Below are positions 27,925-37,975 of a stretch of DNA of 64,000 bases, piece by piece (positions within the stretch are counted from its first letter, which is position 1; the number at the start of each line of letters is the position of its first letter). The stretch comes from Alteracholeplasma palmae J233 (lineage in GTDB: Bacteria > Bacillota_I > Bacilli_A > Acholeplasmatales > Acholeplasmataceae). The stretch is from assembly GCF_000968055.1 (NCBI RefSeq), contig NC_022538.1:1-64000 (forward strand), given 5' to 3'. The translations under genes and the position numbers were made by a program. Under the pieces are notes generated by a model. The model worked only from the letters and a program-made list of their open reading frames with translations. It was not told the DNA's origin and did no database searches.

Positions 27925-30336
27925 ATGCAAAGAATCAAAAAAGCTTTAGCTGTTTTATTTATTTTTTCTTTATCACTTGTATTAATCGCATGTAATGATA
28001 CAAATAAAGAAAAAAGCGAAGAAACATATACTGTTTCATTTGAAGGAACTGATGTAGAGAATCAATCAGTTCAAAAAGATCAAATCGTAAATGAGCCAAC
28101 TAATGTAACAAAGGAAGGTTATACATTTATTGGTTGGTATGAAGATGAAACTTATACAACCGTATTTGATTTCACTAAAAAAATAACGCAAGATACCAAA
28201 ATCTATGCTTTATTTTATACCTCAATCAAAACTATTCTAGATTTAGGAAGTAAACTAGAACATGGATCAGTATCAACTGATATATACTTTGTTAAAGGAA
28301 CAATTAAATCTATCGCTAATTCAACATATGGTAATATGACGATTACTGATGGTGATCAAAGTATTTTCGTATATGGTGTCTTTGGTGATAATGATATTAA
28401 GTTTTCAGAGCTAACTAATATTCCTGTAGTAGGAGATATCATTTATATCAAAGGGCCAATCAAAAAATTCAATGATGATGTAGAACTTAATAATACAAAA
28501 TATATCAAACATGAAAAAAATGATACAACTGAAAAAGTAACAGTCACATTTGCAGAAACTAGTTTAAAACCGATGACAATTTCTAAAGGTCAAACAATTG
28601 AAGAGCCACAACAACCAAATAAAGAAGGATTTATCTTTGCAGGTTGGTATAGTGATAAAGAATATACTAAAGCATATGATTTTAAAAGTGCAATTGATGC
28701 AGATATCACCATCTATGCTAAATATATTGATTTAACTCAATATGCAGAAATGGATCTTCTATCAGCAAGAAGTCAAACTATAGGAACAAATGTTATTATT
28801 AAAGGAGTAGTTGCACAAATTACTTATGCAGATAAGCATAAACCAAATGGAGTATTCATAGTAGATGATACGAATGCAATGTATATCTTTGATGACAAAA
28901 TTGCATCTGAAGTTGAAATTGGAAACTATATAAAAGTAGCAGGAACTAGAAAAAACTTTATTTTAGAAAAAGAACAACCAGCAGCACAAAAACACCAATA
29001 TGAAGGTGCTATTCAAGTAGCAGATACATACTTAATGGAATTGACTAAAGGCAACCAAAACTTTAATAAAGACTGGATTCCAGAAACAACTATCAAAGAA
29101 TTACATGACACAAAACCTTATGACAAGAATATCACAGGAACTATTTATAAAGTAAATGCCTTTATAAGAAAAGTTGAAGGAAAAGGTTTTGACAATTATT
29201 ACTTCAATGATTTAGATGACAAAACAGGCTTTTACGCATATACAGCTAATAGTGGATCTGACTTTAAATGGTTAGATGAATATGATGGACAACTAAGAAC
29301 AGTCTATTTATCAGTGATTAATGCAAAATCTAGTCCAAGTGATATTATATACCGTGTGATACCAATGAGTATCGAAGAAGTCTATTCTTACAATACAGAT
29401 TATAATCCAGAATTTGCGGTTAAATATAGAGCAAAAGAACAATTTACGAATAACTACTTAGAAGGATACTCACCAGAGGTAGATCTTATCACAACAGTTG
29501 AATTTGAAACGCTAGGTATTAAAAACACAAATTTAACATATACTTCAAGTAATACAGAGGCACTTGAATTTATTACTGAAAATAATAAACTTACCTTTAA
29601 AGTTAAAAATAAAGGTATCATAACAGTTACTATCACAGGAACTTATGAAGATAAAGAATATCAAGAAGAAATTCAAATAGAAGTATTCTCTACTCCGAAT
29701 GTAGACATTAAGACAATTGAAGATATTCTAAAATTAGAAGATGAAACAGAAGTTTATGTAGAAGGAAATATTATTGCTTCTTTAGTCAATAAAACAGGAT
29801 TCTATATAGTTGATCAAACAGGTATTATCGCAGTTCAATTAGTTCAAGATGAATTTAATAAAATAGCTTTAGGAAATAAAGTTATTATTAAAGGTAAAAA
29901 GACACACGATGGTGTAAAATATGGAAAAGATAATCAATTAAGTTCAGTAGGCCAACTAGTGATTGATGATGCAGTTATTATCGCTAACAAATATGGTAAT
30001 CACCAATATGAATCAGATATCCTAATTAAAAATAAAACTCTTAGTGACTTTATCAATTTAAAAGCAACTGAAGAACATACAGATAAAGTATATTTATTAG
30101 AGGCTAAGATTGAATATAAAGAAACACCATTTTCATCAAATTATTTACTAACAGAAGGTAAGAATAGTTTAAATATTTATTCAGCAAACGGTGGCCAATT
30201 AAGTTTCTTAGAACCTTATAAAGATCAAACAGTTCAAGTAGAGTTTGCTGTTGTTAACTGGAATGGTAAAACAGCAGGAGCAGTCCTAGCAGTTATTATT
30301 GATGGACAAAGAATCCCAAACCCATCTAACTTTTAA
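27925..30336 (+). CDS. Surface lipoprotein with InlB repeats and OB-fold-like domains
   Basis: 803 residues. The signal ends in LIAC with the lipid cysteine at residue 23. Two InlB B-repeats are visible (about 35-105, with GYTFIGWYEDETYTTVFDF, and 208-272, with GFIFAGWYSDKEYTKAYDF). Between and after them are at least three OB-fold-like domains (SVSTDIYFVKGTIKSI, IGTNVIIKGVVAQI, DETEVYVEGNIIASL), as in surface nuclease accessory regions, but no nuclease domain is present. It is a cell-surface binding protein of unknown ligand. AGGAGGAG lies before ATG 27925. Confidence 0.78.
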   Translation: MQRIKKALAVLFIFSLSLVLIACNDTNKEKSEETYTVSFEGTDVENQSVQKDQIVNEPTNVTKEGYTFIGWYEDETYTTVFDFTKKITQDTKIYALFYTSIKTILDLGSKLEHGSVSTDIYFVKGTIKSIANSTYGNMTITDGDQSIFVYGVFGDNDIKFSELTNIPVVGDIIYIKGPIKKFNDDVELNNTKYIKHEKNDTTEKVTVTFAETSLKPMTISKGQTIEEPQQPNKEGFIFAGWYSDKEYTKAYDFKSAIDADITIYAKYIDLTQYAEMDLLSARSQTIGTNVIIKGVVAQITYADKHKPNGVFIVDDTNAMYIFDDKIASEVEIGNYIKVAGTRKNFILEKEQPAAQKHQYEGAIQVADTYLMELTKGNQNFNKDWIPETTIKELHDTKPYDKNITGTIYKVNAFIRKVEGKGFDNYYFNDLDDKTGFYAYTANSGSDFKWLDEYDGQLRTVYLSVINAKSSPSDIIYRVIPMSIEEVYSYNTDYNPEFAVKYRAKEQFTNNYLEGYSPEVDLITTVEFETLGIKNTNLTYTSSNTEALEFITENNKLTFKVKNKGIITVTITGTYEDKEYQEEIQIEVFSTPNVDIKTIEDILKLEDETEVYVEGNIIASLVNKTGFYIVDQTGIIAVQLVQDEFNKIALGNKVIIKGKKTHDGVKYGKDNQLSSVGQLVIDDAVIIANKYGNHQYESDILIKNKTLSDFINLKATEEHTDKVYLLEAKIEYKETPFSSNYLLTEGKNSLNIYSANGGQLSFLEPYKDQTVQVEFAVVNWNGKTAGAVLAVIIDGQRIPNPSNF

Positions 30337-30356
30337 CAAAAGATAATCATATAAAT

Positions 30357-30425
30357 AAAATCTCTTTTTGTAAATACAAAAATACCAAAAGGTATAAAGT
30401 ATTTATAGAAGAGATTTTTTTATAA
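30357..30425 (+). terminator. Long-stem terminator
   Basis: AAATCTCTTTTTGTAAATAC pairs with GTATTTATAGAAGAGATTTT across a loop that itself holds ACCAAAAGGT, followed by a T run. Confidence 0.8.
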
Positions 30426-30508
30426 AACGATTTCGTGTGTTTTTAAATTAACTAAGTCTAAATAAATTGATATAATAATTAAGTAAATTTATACGATTAG
30501 AGGACTAT

Positions 30509-31861
30509 ATGAAAGATGTTAATTTCCTTAAAGGAAATATTTTAAAATTATTATTTATATTTATGTTACCCGTAGTAATATCTAACTTAATTAATCAGTT
30601 ATATTCTCTTATGGATACAATTGTAATTGGTCAGTTTTTAGGTAAAAGAGCATTAGCTGCAGTAGGAACAACAGGACCAATAGTTTTTTTAGTTATTGGC
30701 TTTGCACAGGGAATTGCCACAGGATTAGGATTAAAAGTAACACAAAGTATTGGCAAGAAAGATATTTCTCAAGTTAAACAATCGATAGCAATCTCATTTC
30801 TAATTGGAATCACTCTTTCTATTGTTTTAACAATCCTAGGAATTGTCACAGCACCCTACTTGTTAAACTTTATGAAAGTACCAGATTATTTATATCATGA
30901 TAGCTATACTTATATTTTAGTTGTCTATGCTGGAATTACTTCAACAGTATTTAGTATTTTGTTAGTCTCTATTTTACAAGGCTTTGGAAATAGTAGATTT
31001 CCATTAATTGTTATGATTTTAACCTCAATATTTAATGTGATTCTAGATGTTGTCTTGATTGGAGTTTTAAAATTACCAGTATTTGTTTCAGGCTTAACGA
31101 ATGTGTTAGCTCAAACAGCTTCATTTATTTTATGTTATATATACTTAAATAAAAAGTATAAGGAATATAAAATATTAAAAAGTGATTTTGTTGTGGATCA
31201 AAAAAAGATTAAAAAGCATTTAGTAATGGGACTTCCAATGGCCTTTCAATTTTCAATTACAGCAATTGGAGTTATGGTTGTACAATCCTTTTTAAATCCA
31301 TTAGGAGAAAATGCCATATCAGGCTTTTCTATTGGCTCTAAAATAGAAACACTAGTAGTTCAACCAATGGTTGCCTTAGGTGTTGCAGTATCAACGTTTG
31401 CTGCACAAAATTTTGGGGCAAAACAATATACAAGGATTCGTAAAGGAATTAATTTATCATTAGTCATTTTACTTGGAACAACTTTTATAGCAACCATTTT
31501 TTCAACTGTTTTTAGTCAGCCATTAATTAGAATGTTTATTTCAAACCCAACAGAAGAAGTTATTACATACGCAACAAAGTATCTAACAACTATATCATGG
31601 TACTATATTATTTTAAATATTTTATTTGTATATAGAATGACACTTCAAGCAATAGGAGAACAAGTTATTCCTACCTTAGGTGGTGTGATGGAATTAATAG
31701 GAAGAATCTCAGCAGCATATTTATTAATCCCATCTTTAGGATATTACGGGATTTCACTAGCAAGCCCAATAGCTTGGATATGCGCAGTTTGTATTTTAGT
31801 TCCAAGAATGTATCATTATTTACATAAAAAGAATAAAGAACTAATCGTTCTTGCAGTATAA
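30509..31861 (+). CDS. MATE family efflux transporter
   Basis: 450 residues and about 12 membrane helices. The N-terminal signature reads PVVISNLINQLYSLMDTIVIGQFLG followed by ALAAVGTTGPI, typical of MATE (NorM/DinF-like) cation-drug antiporters in the cytoplasmic membrane. The second half repeats the fold (LVMGLPMAFQFSITAIGVMVVQ). GAGG lies nine bases before ATG 30509. It stands alone between terminators, so no substrate can be read from the context. Confidence 0.93.
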   Translation: MKDVNFLKGNILKLLFIFMLPVVISNLINQLYSLMDTIVIGQFLGKRALAAVGTTGPIVFLVIGFAQGIATGLGLKVTQSIGKKDISQVKQSIAISFLIGITLSIVLTILGIVTAPYLLNFMKVPDYLYHDSYTYILVVYAGITSTVFSILLVSILQGFGNSRFPLIVMILTSIFNVILDVVLIGVLKLPVFVSGLTNVLAQTASFILCYIYLNKKYKEYKILKSDFVVDQKKIKKHLVMGLPMAFQFSITAIGVMVVQSFLNPLGENAISGFSIGSKIETLVVQPMVALGVAVSTFAAQNFGAKQYTRIRKGINLSLVILLGTTFIATIFSTVFSQPLIRMFISNPTEEVITYATKYLTTISWYYIILNILFVYRMTLQAIGEQVIPTLGGVMELIGRISAAYLLIPSLGYYGISLASPIAWICAVCILVPRMYHYLHKKNKELIVLAV

Positions 31862-31867
31862 ATAATT

Positions 31868-31899
31868 GGACAAAAGATCTATATCTTTTGTTCTTTTTT
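31868..31899 (+). terminator. Terminator after the MATE gene
   Basis: GGACAAAAGAT-CTAT-ATCTTTTGTTC, 11 bp with one G-U pair, then six T. Confidence 0.9.
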
Positions 31900-32011
31900 A
31901 TATTTTAATAAGCTAAATGGCTCTATAAGTATAATGTATCTATAAAAAAACATAGAAATGGCTAGAATAGTGATATAATAGACATATATTATATAAAACA
32001 TAAGGATAAGT

Positions 32012-32325
32012 ATGTGGATGAAGATACAAAAAGATATTTCCAAGGCTATTAAGAGTAGAAGTTGGTTATCGATTGAATATCAAAACCAAAAAGAGGATAT
32101 AACTAAATATTGGATCGCTATCACAGATATTAACTTAAACAACAGAAGTTTTTCTGTTGATGCTTTTAACATGTCAAAAATGAGCAAGACTGAAAGTGGA
32201 GTCATCCATATTAATAGTCTCTTTTTGATAACACTAGAGCTGATGAAATAAGTGGATCTAGAAACATTTATTACAAATGTAAAAATAGAGTAGATTTAGT
32301 TGTTACAGATAAAATTAGAGTATAA
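32012..32325 (+). pseudogene. Truncated, frameshifted N-terminal fragment of a larger gene
   Basis: The first frame gives 79 residues (ISKAIKSRSWLSIEYQNQKED, then KYWIAITDINLNNRSFSVDAF). Coding-like sequence continues in another frame as EISGSRNIYYKCKNRVDLVV to a TAA at 32323-32325. AAGGATAAG precedes ATG 32012. The start resembles the WYL-like N-terminal part found on some larger nuclease/helicase proteins, but the family is not certain. It marks the left edge of the defence island. Confidence 0.5.
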
Positions 32326-32342
32326 AATAAGGAGAAATTATA

Positions 32343-32576
32343 ATGGCAAAAATAGTCAAAATAACGAAAAATGAGTCAGGAGTATCACAAAGAAATGGGA
32401 TAGTAAATGTTGAGTGTTTATTTGAAAAGGGGTACTTAGAAAATGGTCAACCGTGTGTTATATTAAAAACATATAATCCAAATAGTATAAATAAAGGAGT
32501 ATCTCAAATACTACACATTAATAAAGATATTGCAAAGAGGCTTATAGACATTTTTAAAGAAGAACTTGATGTTTAA
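32343..32576 (+). CDS. Small hypothetical protein at the island's edge
   Basis: 77 residues. It starts MAKIVKITKNESG and contains VNVECLFEKGYLENGQPCVILKTYNPNSI, a compact alpha/beta pattern. From memory, small proteins of this pattern occur in defence islands, but no function is known to me. AAGGAG lies seven bases before ATG 32343. Possibly a small accessory protein of the restriction-like operon downstream. Confidence 0.6.
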   Translation: MAKIVKITKNESGVSQRNGIVNVECLFEKGYLENGQPCVILKTYNPNSINKGVSQILHINKDIAKRLIDIFKEELDV

Positions 32577-32969
32577 AAAAATTATTATAGAATTCAGTAA
32601 AAAAATTAAAAATACTGAGAGTTGATCAATAAATTAGATAAATACTATAAATTATTTAACAATAAAAATTTAAATATAATTATTGTGTATTAATTACTCA
32701 GATTTTAAGCATTGTGTAAAATATGATTTATGCTTCATATATTAGTATAAATAGTTCTCTATATGTTATAATTTATTTATCAAATAATGTGGTTTTATAA
32801 TTACTTAAATTGAAAACAGGTCTATTTTTAACTACGTACAATATAAGTATTTGAATTTTTTTAATTTAAATCTTTTATAAAAAACAGGAAATTATTTCAA
32901 TATATTGATATATTAAGCCGTTTTTTACTTAAATAAATTAAAAATAGTTAGTAAGAGGGTAAAATTAAA
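32577..32969 (+). promoter_or_regulatory. 393-base gap with a candidate promoter for the MORC-type operon
   Basis: Very A/T-rich with no open frame. An extended -10 (TG at 32764-32765, TATAAT at 32767-32772) would give a 5' leader of about 190 bases. No repeat or controller-protein operator is clear. Confidence 0.4.
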
Positions 32970-34274
32970 ATGAACAATAAGAAATTTACTTTTGTTGATT
33001 TATTTGCTGGTATTGGAGGTTTTCATCAAGCCCTTGAATCATTGGGAGGGATGTGTGTAACAGCATCTGAAATTAACGAATTTGCAAAGGAAACATACCT
33101 ATTAAATTTTCCTAAAACTCCTGTTGTTGGAGATATAAATGAAAATTGGAATAAACTTCCAGAGTTTGATGTTTTATGCGGCGGATTTCCATGCCAACCT
33201 TTTAGTAAAGCCGGTAATCAGCAAGGATTTAATGATGAAGAGAGAGGCAATCTTTTCTATAGAATTATAGATATTTTAAAAGATCACCCTGAATGCAAAT
33301 TTATAATTTTAGAGAATGTGAGAAATTTATCTGACAAGAGTGAAAATTGGGATATAATACAGAACGAGTTAAGAAATCTAAATTTTTACGTTACTGAAAA
33401 GCCACTGATTTTATCGCCAAGTCAATTTGGAATACCTCAAATTAGAGAGAGGGTTTATATATTAGGGATTAGAAAAGATATTAGGGATGCTAAAAAACTT
33501 AAAAATGGATATATACATTTAGAAGAATTGGAACTAACCGATTTACCTCCGGGATTGGGGTCTTTAAGTAATGGTGATGCATGGAAAATTTTAGAACAAA
33601 ATATTGATGATAAATATAATTTGCCTCAAGAAGAAGTTCAAATATTGGATATTTGGGATGAATTTAGACGAGGGACAAATTTTGAGCCAAGCGGAGTTCC
33701 TATTTGGCTAGATTATATGGGTATAGGTCTTTCTGATAAAAAATACAAAGACTTGACTCTATATCAGGTAAGGGCAAAGCAAGATATGAAGATTGATGAA
33801 TTACCAAAGTGGAAACAAAAATTTGCTCAAAAAAACAGAGAATTTTACAAAAAGCATAAGTTATTTATAGATAATTGGTCAAAGCAGCATAATATGATGG
33901 AAAGAATTTCAACACACAAAAAATTTGAGTGGAATGGTGGAGATGAATTTTCCTCTTTAAAAGAAGTTATTATCCAGTTTAGGCACTCAGGAATTAGAGC
34001 AAAGAAGCCAACGTATTTTCCAACGTTAGTTGCTATAAACAATAAACCAATCATTTGGGATAAAAATAAAAAAACCTATAGATATATTACTCCTAGAGAA
34101 GCTGCAAATTTACAGAGTTTTAAAAAAGATTTTATCTTTTCACCTAATGAATCCCATACTTATAAGCAACTAGGTAACGCTATAAATGTCAAGGTTGTAG
34201 AGATATTAGCAAATAAATTGATTAATTTTGCTTATGATGACTGGAACAAAGGAGCAAATGATGATGGAAAATAA
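32970..34274 (+). CDS. DNA (cytosine-5) methyltransferase
   Basis: 434 residues. All main C5-methylase motifs are present: FVDLFAGIGG (I, residues 8-17), GGFPCQPFSKAG (IV, catalytic cysteine 75), ENVRNL (VI), QIRERVYILGI (VIII), and KQLGNAINVKVVEI (X). It transfers methyl from S-adenosylmethionine to cytosine; the target site cannot be read from the sequence. The target-recognition stretch is about residues 190-330. Its end overlaps the start of the MORC-like gene, so it is the modification arm of the four-gene operon. Confidence 0.95.
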   Translation: MNNKKFTFVDLFAGIGGFHQALESLGGMCVTASEINEFAKETYLLNFPKTPVVGDINENWNKLPEFDVLCGGFPCQPFSKAGNQQGFNDEERGNLFYRIIDILKDHPECKFIILENVRNLSDKSENWDIIQNELRNLNFYVTEKPLILSPSQFGIPQIRERVYILGIRKDIRDAKKLKNGYIHLEELELTDLPPGLGSLSNGDAWKILEQNIDDKYNLPQEEVQILDIWDEFRRGTNFEPSGVPIWLDYMGIGLSDKKYKDLTLYQVRAKQDMKIDELPKWKQKFAQKNREFYKKHKLFIDNWSKQHNMMERISTHKKFEWNGGDEFSSLKEVIIQFRHSGIRAKKPTYFPTLVAINNKPIIWDKNKKTYRYITPREAANLQSFKKDFIFSPNESHTYKQLGNAINVKVVEILANKLINFAYDDWNKGANDDGK

Positions 34275-35814
34275 GATTAATATTCGTCCAACAACAGGTG
34301 TGTATGCAACATATAAGAACTTAAGATATGAGCCTTGGACAGCCATAGCAGAATTTGTAGATAACTCTACACAGAGTTTTTTTGATCATCAGGAAGAATT
34401 AACTTCCATGGCGAACTTCGGTAAATTAGTTGTTGAAATAACTTACGAACAAATGCCTGATGGAAACGATACATTGACAATAAAAGATAACGCTTATGGA
34501 ATGGAAATAGAAGATTTTGAAAGAGCCATTAAGATCGATAAACCACCTTTGAATAAAAAGGGAAGAAATGAATTTGGAATGGGATTAAAAACAGCTGCCT
34601 GTTGGTTTGGAAATTTTTGGTCAATTGTGTCAACACAATTAGGATCAGACATTAAGTATTCAGCAAGTGTTAATGTAGAAAAAATAAGTGAAACCCATGA
34701 AGATTATATTGATTATGATATGGAAAAATCAGATTTGGGAGAGCATTTCACAATGCTTACAATAAGCAATTTAAATAAAAAGATAACGGGTGGAAAAACA
34801 ATAGGTAAAGTTAAATCATTGCTAGCAAGTATATATAGAGAAGATTTAAGGCGAGGCGATATTAGCATAATTTACAATGGAACTGAATTGTTTTTTGAAG
34901 AAGTAGAAATATATAAAGAAAAGCTCCATGATGGAACTTTCAAGGAGTGGAAAACTGACATTGACATTATGGTCGAACACGAAAACCAATTTTTACCTGT
35001 CAGAGGTTTTGTTGCTATTAGACAAAAAGGGAGTGTATCTGATGCGGGACTTTCTCTTTTAAGAAGAAAAAGAGTTATCGTAGGTGGAGTAGATCAAAAT
35101 TACCGTCCAAAAGAAATATTTGGTAATTCAAATGATTTTCCCTATCAAAGAATTTTTGGCGAATTACATATGGATGAGTGGAAAGTTACACAAGCAAAAG
35201 ACAACTTTGATTGGCACAATGGAGGTTTAGAAGAAAAATTTATTGAAACTCTAATTCCGTTAATAGAAGATTTAATAAAAAAATCTGCGAAAATTAGAGT
35301 TAGACAAAAAGCAATTTCAACAGATTTTATTTCAAAAGCGGTAGAAGAATTAGCTGATGCTGGAATAATAGAAAATCCAAAAATCACCTTTATAGAAGAA
35401 GGATTAAAGGAAGAATTTATAGAACAAGGAAGTTTAATAGTTGATGATAATGAAGATACATCTGTAATTATTGAAGGACCAAAAACTTCAGAGGTGAGCC
35501 TAGAAAGAAACGGTGTTCATTATAACTTTCTTGTTAACTTTAAAGATTATTCTACACAGTGGGTACTAATAAAAAAAGAAAATAGTTCTTATAGAATTAC
35601 ACTTAACATGAAACATCCGTTTTTTAAGCCTTTAATAGATGACAGTAAGTTTATAGAGGTAATGACTAAATTTGTATTTAGTATGGCTATAGCAGAGATT
35701 GAAAGCACAGTAATGTCTCCAGATAGTAGAATTGATCCTGCTGATATCAGAATTAAAATGAATACATTATTAGAGGAAAGTTTGAAATTAAAGGAGAATG
35801 AATTAAATGAGTGA
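34261..35814 (+). CDS. MORC-like GHKL ATPase of a restriction-type operon
   Basis: 517 residues. The GHKL ATPase motifs are clear: AIAEFVDNSTQS (residues 29-38, glutamate 31 and asparagine 35), DNAYGMEI, and NEFGMGLKTAACWFG. This is the bacterial MutL/MORC-type ATPase seen beside methyltransferases and Z1 proteins. The chosen start is ATG 34261, six bases after AAAGGAG; ATG 34258 and ATG 34264 are also possible. It overlaps the methylase gene and overlaps the Z1 gene by eight bases, so the proteins are likely made together and act in one complex. Confidence 0.88.
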   Translation: MMENKINIRPTTGVYATYKNLRYEPWTAIAEFVDNSTQSFFDHQEELTSMANFGKLVVEITYEQMPDGNDTLTIKDNAYGMEIEDFERAIKIDKPPLNKKGRNEFGMGLKTAACWFGNFWSIVSTQLGSDIKYSASVNVEKISETHEDYIDYDMEKSDLGEHFTMLTISNLNKKITGGKTIGKVKSLLASIYREDLRRGDISIIYNGTELFFEEVEIYKEKLHDGTFKEWKTDIDIMVEHENQFLPVRGFVAIRQKGSVSDAGLSLLRRKRVIVGGVDQNYRPKEIFGNSNDFPYQRIFGELHMDEWKVTQAKDNFDWHNGGLEEKFIETLIPLIEDLIKKSAKIRVRQKAISTDFISKAVEELADAGIIENPKITFIEEGLKEEFIEQGSLIVDDNEDTSVIIEGPKTSEVSLERNGVHYNFLVNFKDYSTQWVLIKKENSSYRITLNMKHPFFKPLIDDSKFIEVMTKFVFSMAIAEIESTVMSPDSRIDPADIRIKMNTLLEESLKLKENELNE

Positions 35815-37975
35815 TGTTATAAAGGTTATTCCCAAAACTGACAATAAAAATGTATGGACAATAAAAAGTGATGGTTACTACAGTAACTGTGTTAAAAATG
35901 TAATGGAAGAAGAAGACTACCCAGATGAATCAATAAATTCAATAATTCAGAATGCAATTGAAACCTTGTCTCAGTGTCCAGACCCTAATATTAATGATGA
36001 GTCATCAAAAACAGGAATTGTTATTGGTAAAGTTCAAAGTGGAAAGACTTCTAATTTTATTTCTTTGATAGGCTTAGCTTTTGATAATGGTTATCAAATT
36101 GCAGTTGTTTTGGGCGGAAATAAAAATAATTTACTTGAACAAAACGTAACAAGAATTAAGAATTCTTTTAGGGTTGATGCCATGAAGTTGGTTATATTAG
36201 ACACGAATAAAAATGATGATGTTATAAATGCCAATACAATATCAGAATTTATAAAGCAAAACCGTAAAATCATTATTATAGGGTTAAAACATCAAAAACA
36301 TATTGATAAAATGTCTGATATTTTTAATAATTATAAATTATCGATAGCGCCAACAATAATTATTGATGATGAGGGAGATCAAGCAACATTAAACACAAAA
36401 AAATATAGCAAAGATAAAAAGAAAATGAGTACAATCTACGAGTCTGTATTAAAACTAAAGACTAGAATTAAAAAACATTGCTTTATTTCAGTTACAGCAA
36501 CTCCTCAAGCAAACATCTTGATTGATACCCTAGATCTCTTATCTCCAGATTTTGGAGTCTTGGTTGACCCAGGGATCGGTTACTGCGGCTTATCTGAGTT
36601 CCACGGTGACAACCAAGATAAATATGTTAAGGTTATTCCAGAAGATGAAATTAGTTTATTTGATAGTTGTGGTATTCCAATTTCAGTATATGAAGCTCTA
36701 GCTTCGTTTTTTGTTTCAAATGGTGTTAGAAAATATCGTGGTGATTTTGGAAATCATGCATTATTGTTTCACCCAAGTCAAAGAAAAGTTGATCATGCTA
36801 GTGTAGTAGAAAAGTTACAAAGTGTAGTGGACAGTTGGAAGAACAAGGCTGATTGTTATGAAGACATAGCTTATCAAAGCCTGAAAAGGCACTTAGTTTC
36901 AGCATACGACAAATATAAAAATGATGGTGTTAATTTACCGTCTTTTGTTGATTTAGAAGAATTTATTTTAGACTCGATAAAATTTTGTTCAAAAATTCAC
37001 TTGACTAATAGTGATACTGACGCAAGTAAAAATTCAGAATTATATAAAACTAATATTTTTGTCGGTGGAAATATGGTTGAAAGAGGATTGACGATAAAAG
37101 GCTTAGCCATTACTTACATAATTAGAAGAGCTAAAACAACAAGTAACGTTGATAATACAGAGCAAAGAGCAAGATGGTTTGGGTATAAAGAGGCTTATAT
37201 AGATATATGTAGAGTATACACAACACAGCAGATTAAAGATGATTTTCATCATATTTTCGAACATGATGAAGCACTCTGGGATACTATAAAAAAAGCAGAA
37301 CAACAGGGTACCCCGTTTAAAGAAATTGGTAGAGTATTTAAAAATAATAGTAGATTATTAAGATTGACTAGATCAAACGTAGCAAGAACTCAGAAACTTG
37401 ATTTTGACCAATTTAAATCTCAAAATAGTGTTATTTTAGATGAAAAAGTAGCAATAGAAAATAATAGACTTTTAGAAAAAATAAAGAATGATAACAAAGA
37501 AAAATTAATTAATATAAGGTATTCAAGGACTCAGAATCATTTATTATTACCAAATTTAAAATTTTCTATAATCAAGAAAGATCTATTTAATCTATACAAA
37601 TATCCAACAACAGGTAACCTAAATAAAGGGTTCTTTGATTTATTGGAGGCTGGGTTTCAACATCTAAAAAAAGATCCAATTACTGATATTTTGTGGGTCA
37701 GATACGAAACTAAGGAAGAACGTAATATTGATGAATCAGGAAGAATGCTTAGTACATTAATGCAAGGTCATAATCCTAATGTTAATAGCCCAGATTTTTA
37801 TATTGGTGATAGAAAACTGCCTGATGAAAGAGCTGATAACATACAGGTTCAAGTGCATCTGGTTAAGCCTAACAAAATTGTTGGGTATGATTTTTATTTA
37901 CCTTTTTTTGTTATATATCTACCATCTAAGTTAACCGAGGCATTATCATCGTTTGTTACCAAAGGAGAAAAATAA
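35807..37975 (+). CDS. Z1-domain superfamily II ATPase (restriction-type)
   Basis: 722 residues. Walker A GKVQSGKT is at residues 74-81, followed by a Walker B-like IIDDEGDQ and motif III SVTATPQANILID. The Z1 domain shows GGNMVERGLTIKGLAITYI then TEQRARWFGYK. Z1 proteins are thought to be helicase-like motors of modification-dependent or restriction systems. ATGAGTGA joins the upstream stop to this start, and its TAA overlaps the next ATG (TAATG), so coupling is tight. Confidence 0.9.
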   Translation: MSDVIKVIPKTDNKNVWTIKSDGYYSNCVKNVMEEEDYPDESINSIIQNAIETLSQCPDPNINDESSKTGIVIGKVQSGKTSNFISLIGLAFDNGYQIAVVLGGNKNNLLEQNVTRIKNSFRVDAMKLVILDTNKNDDVINANTISEFIKQNRKIIIIGLKHQKHIDKMSDIFNNYKLSIAPTIIIDDEGDQATLNTKKYSKDKKKMSTIYESVLKLKTRIKKHCFISVTATPQANILIDTLDLLSPDFGVLVDPGIGYCGLSEFHGDNQDKYVKVIPEDEISLFDSCGIPISVYEALASFFVSNGVRKYRGDFGNHALLFHPSQRKVDHASVVEKLQSVVDSWKNKADCYEDIAYQSLKRHLVSAYDKYKNDGVNLPSFVDLEEFILDSIKFCSKIHLTNSDTDASKNSELYKTNIFVGGNMVERGLTIKGLAITYIIRRAKTTSNVDNTEQRARWFGYKEAYIDICRVYTTQQIKDDFHHIFEHDEALWDTIKKAEQQGTPFKEIGRVFKNNSRLLRLTRSNVARTQKLDFDQFKSQNSVILDEKVAIENNRLLEKIKNDNKEKLINIRYSRTQNHLLLPNLKFSIIKKDLFNLYKYPTTGNLNKGFFDLLEAGFQHLKKDPITDILWVRYETKEERNIDESGRMLSTLMQGHNPNVNSPDFYIGDRKLPDERADNIQVQVHLVKPNKIVGYDFYLPFFVIYLPSKLTEALSSFVTKGEK

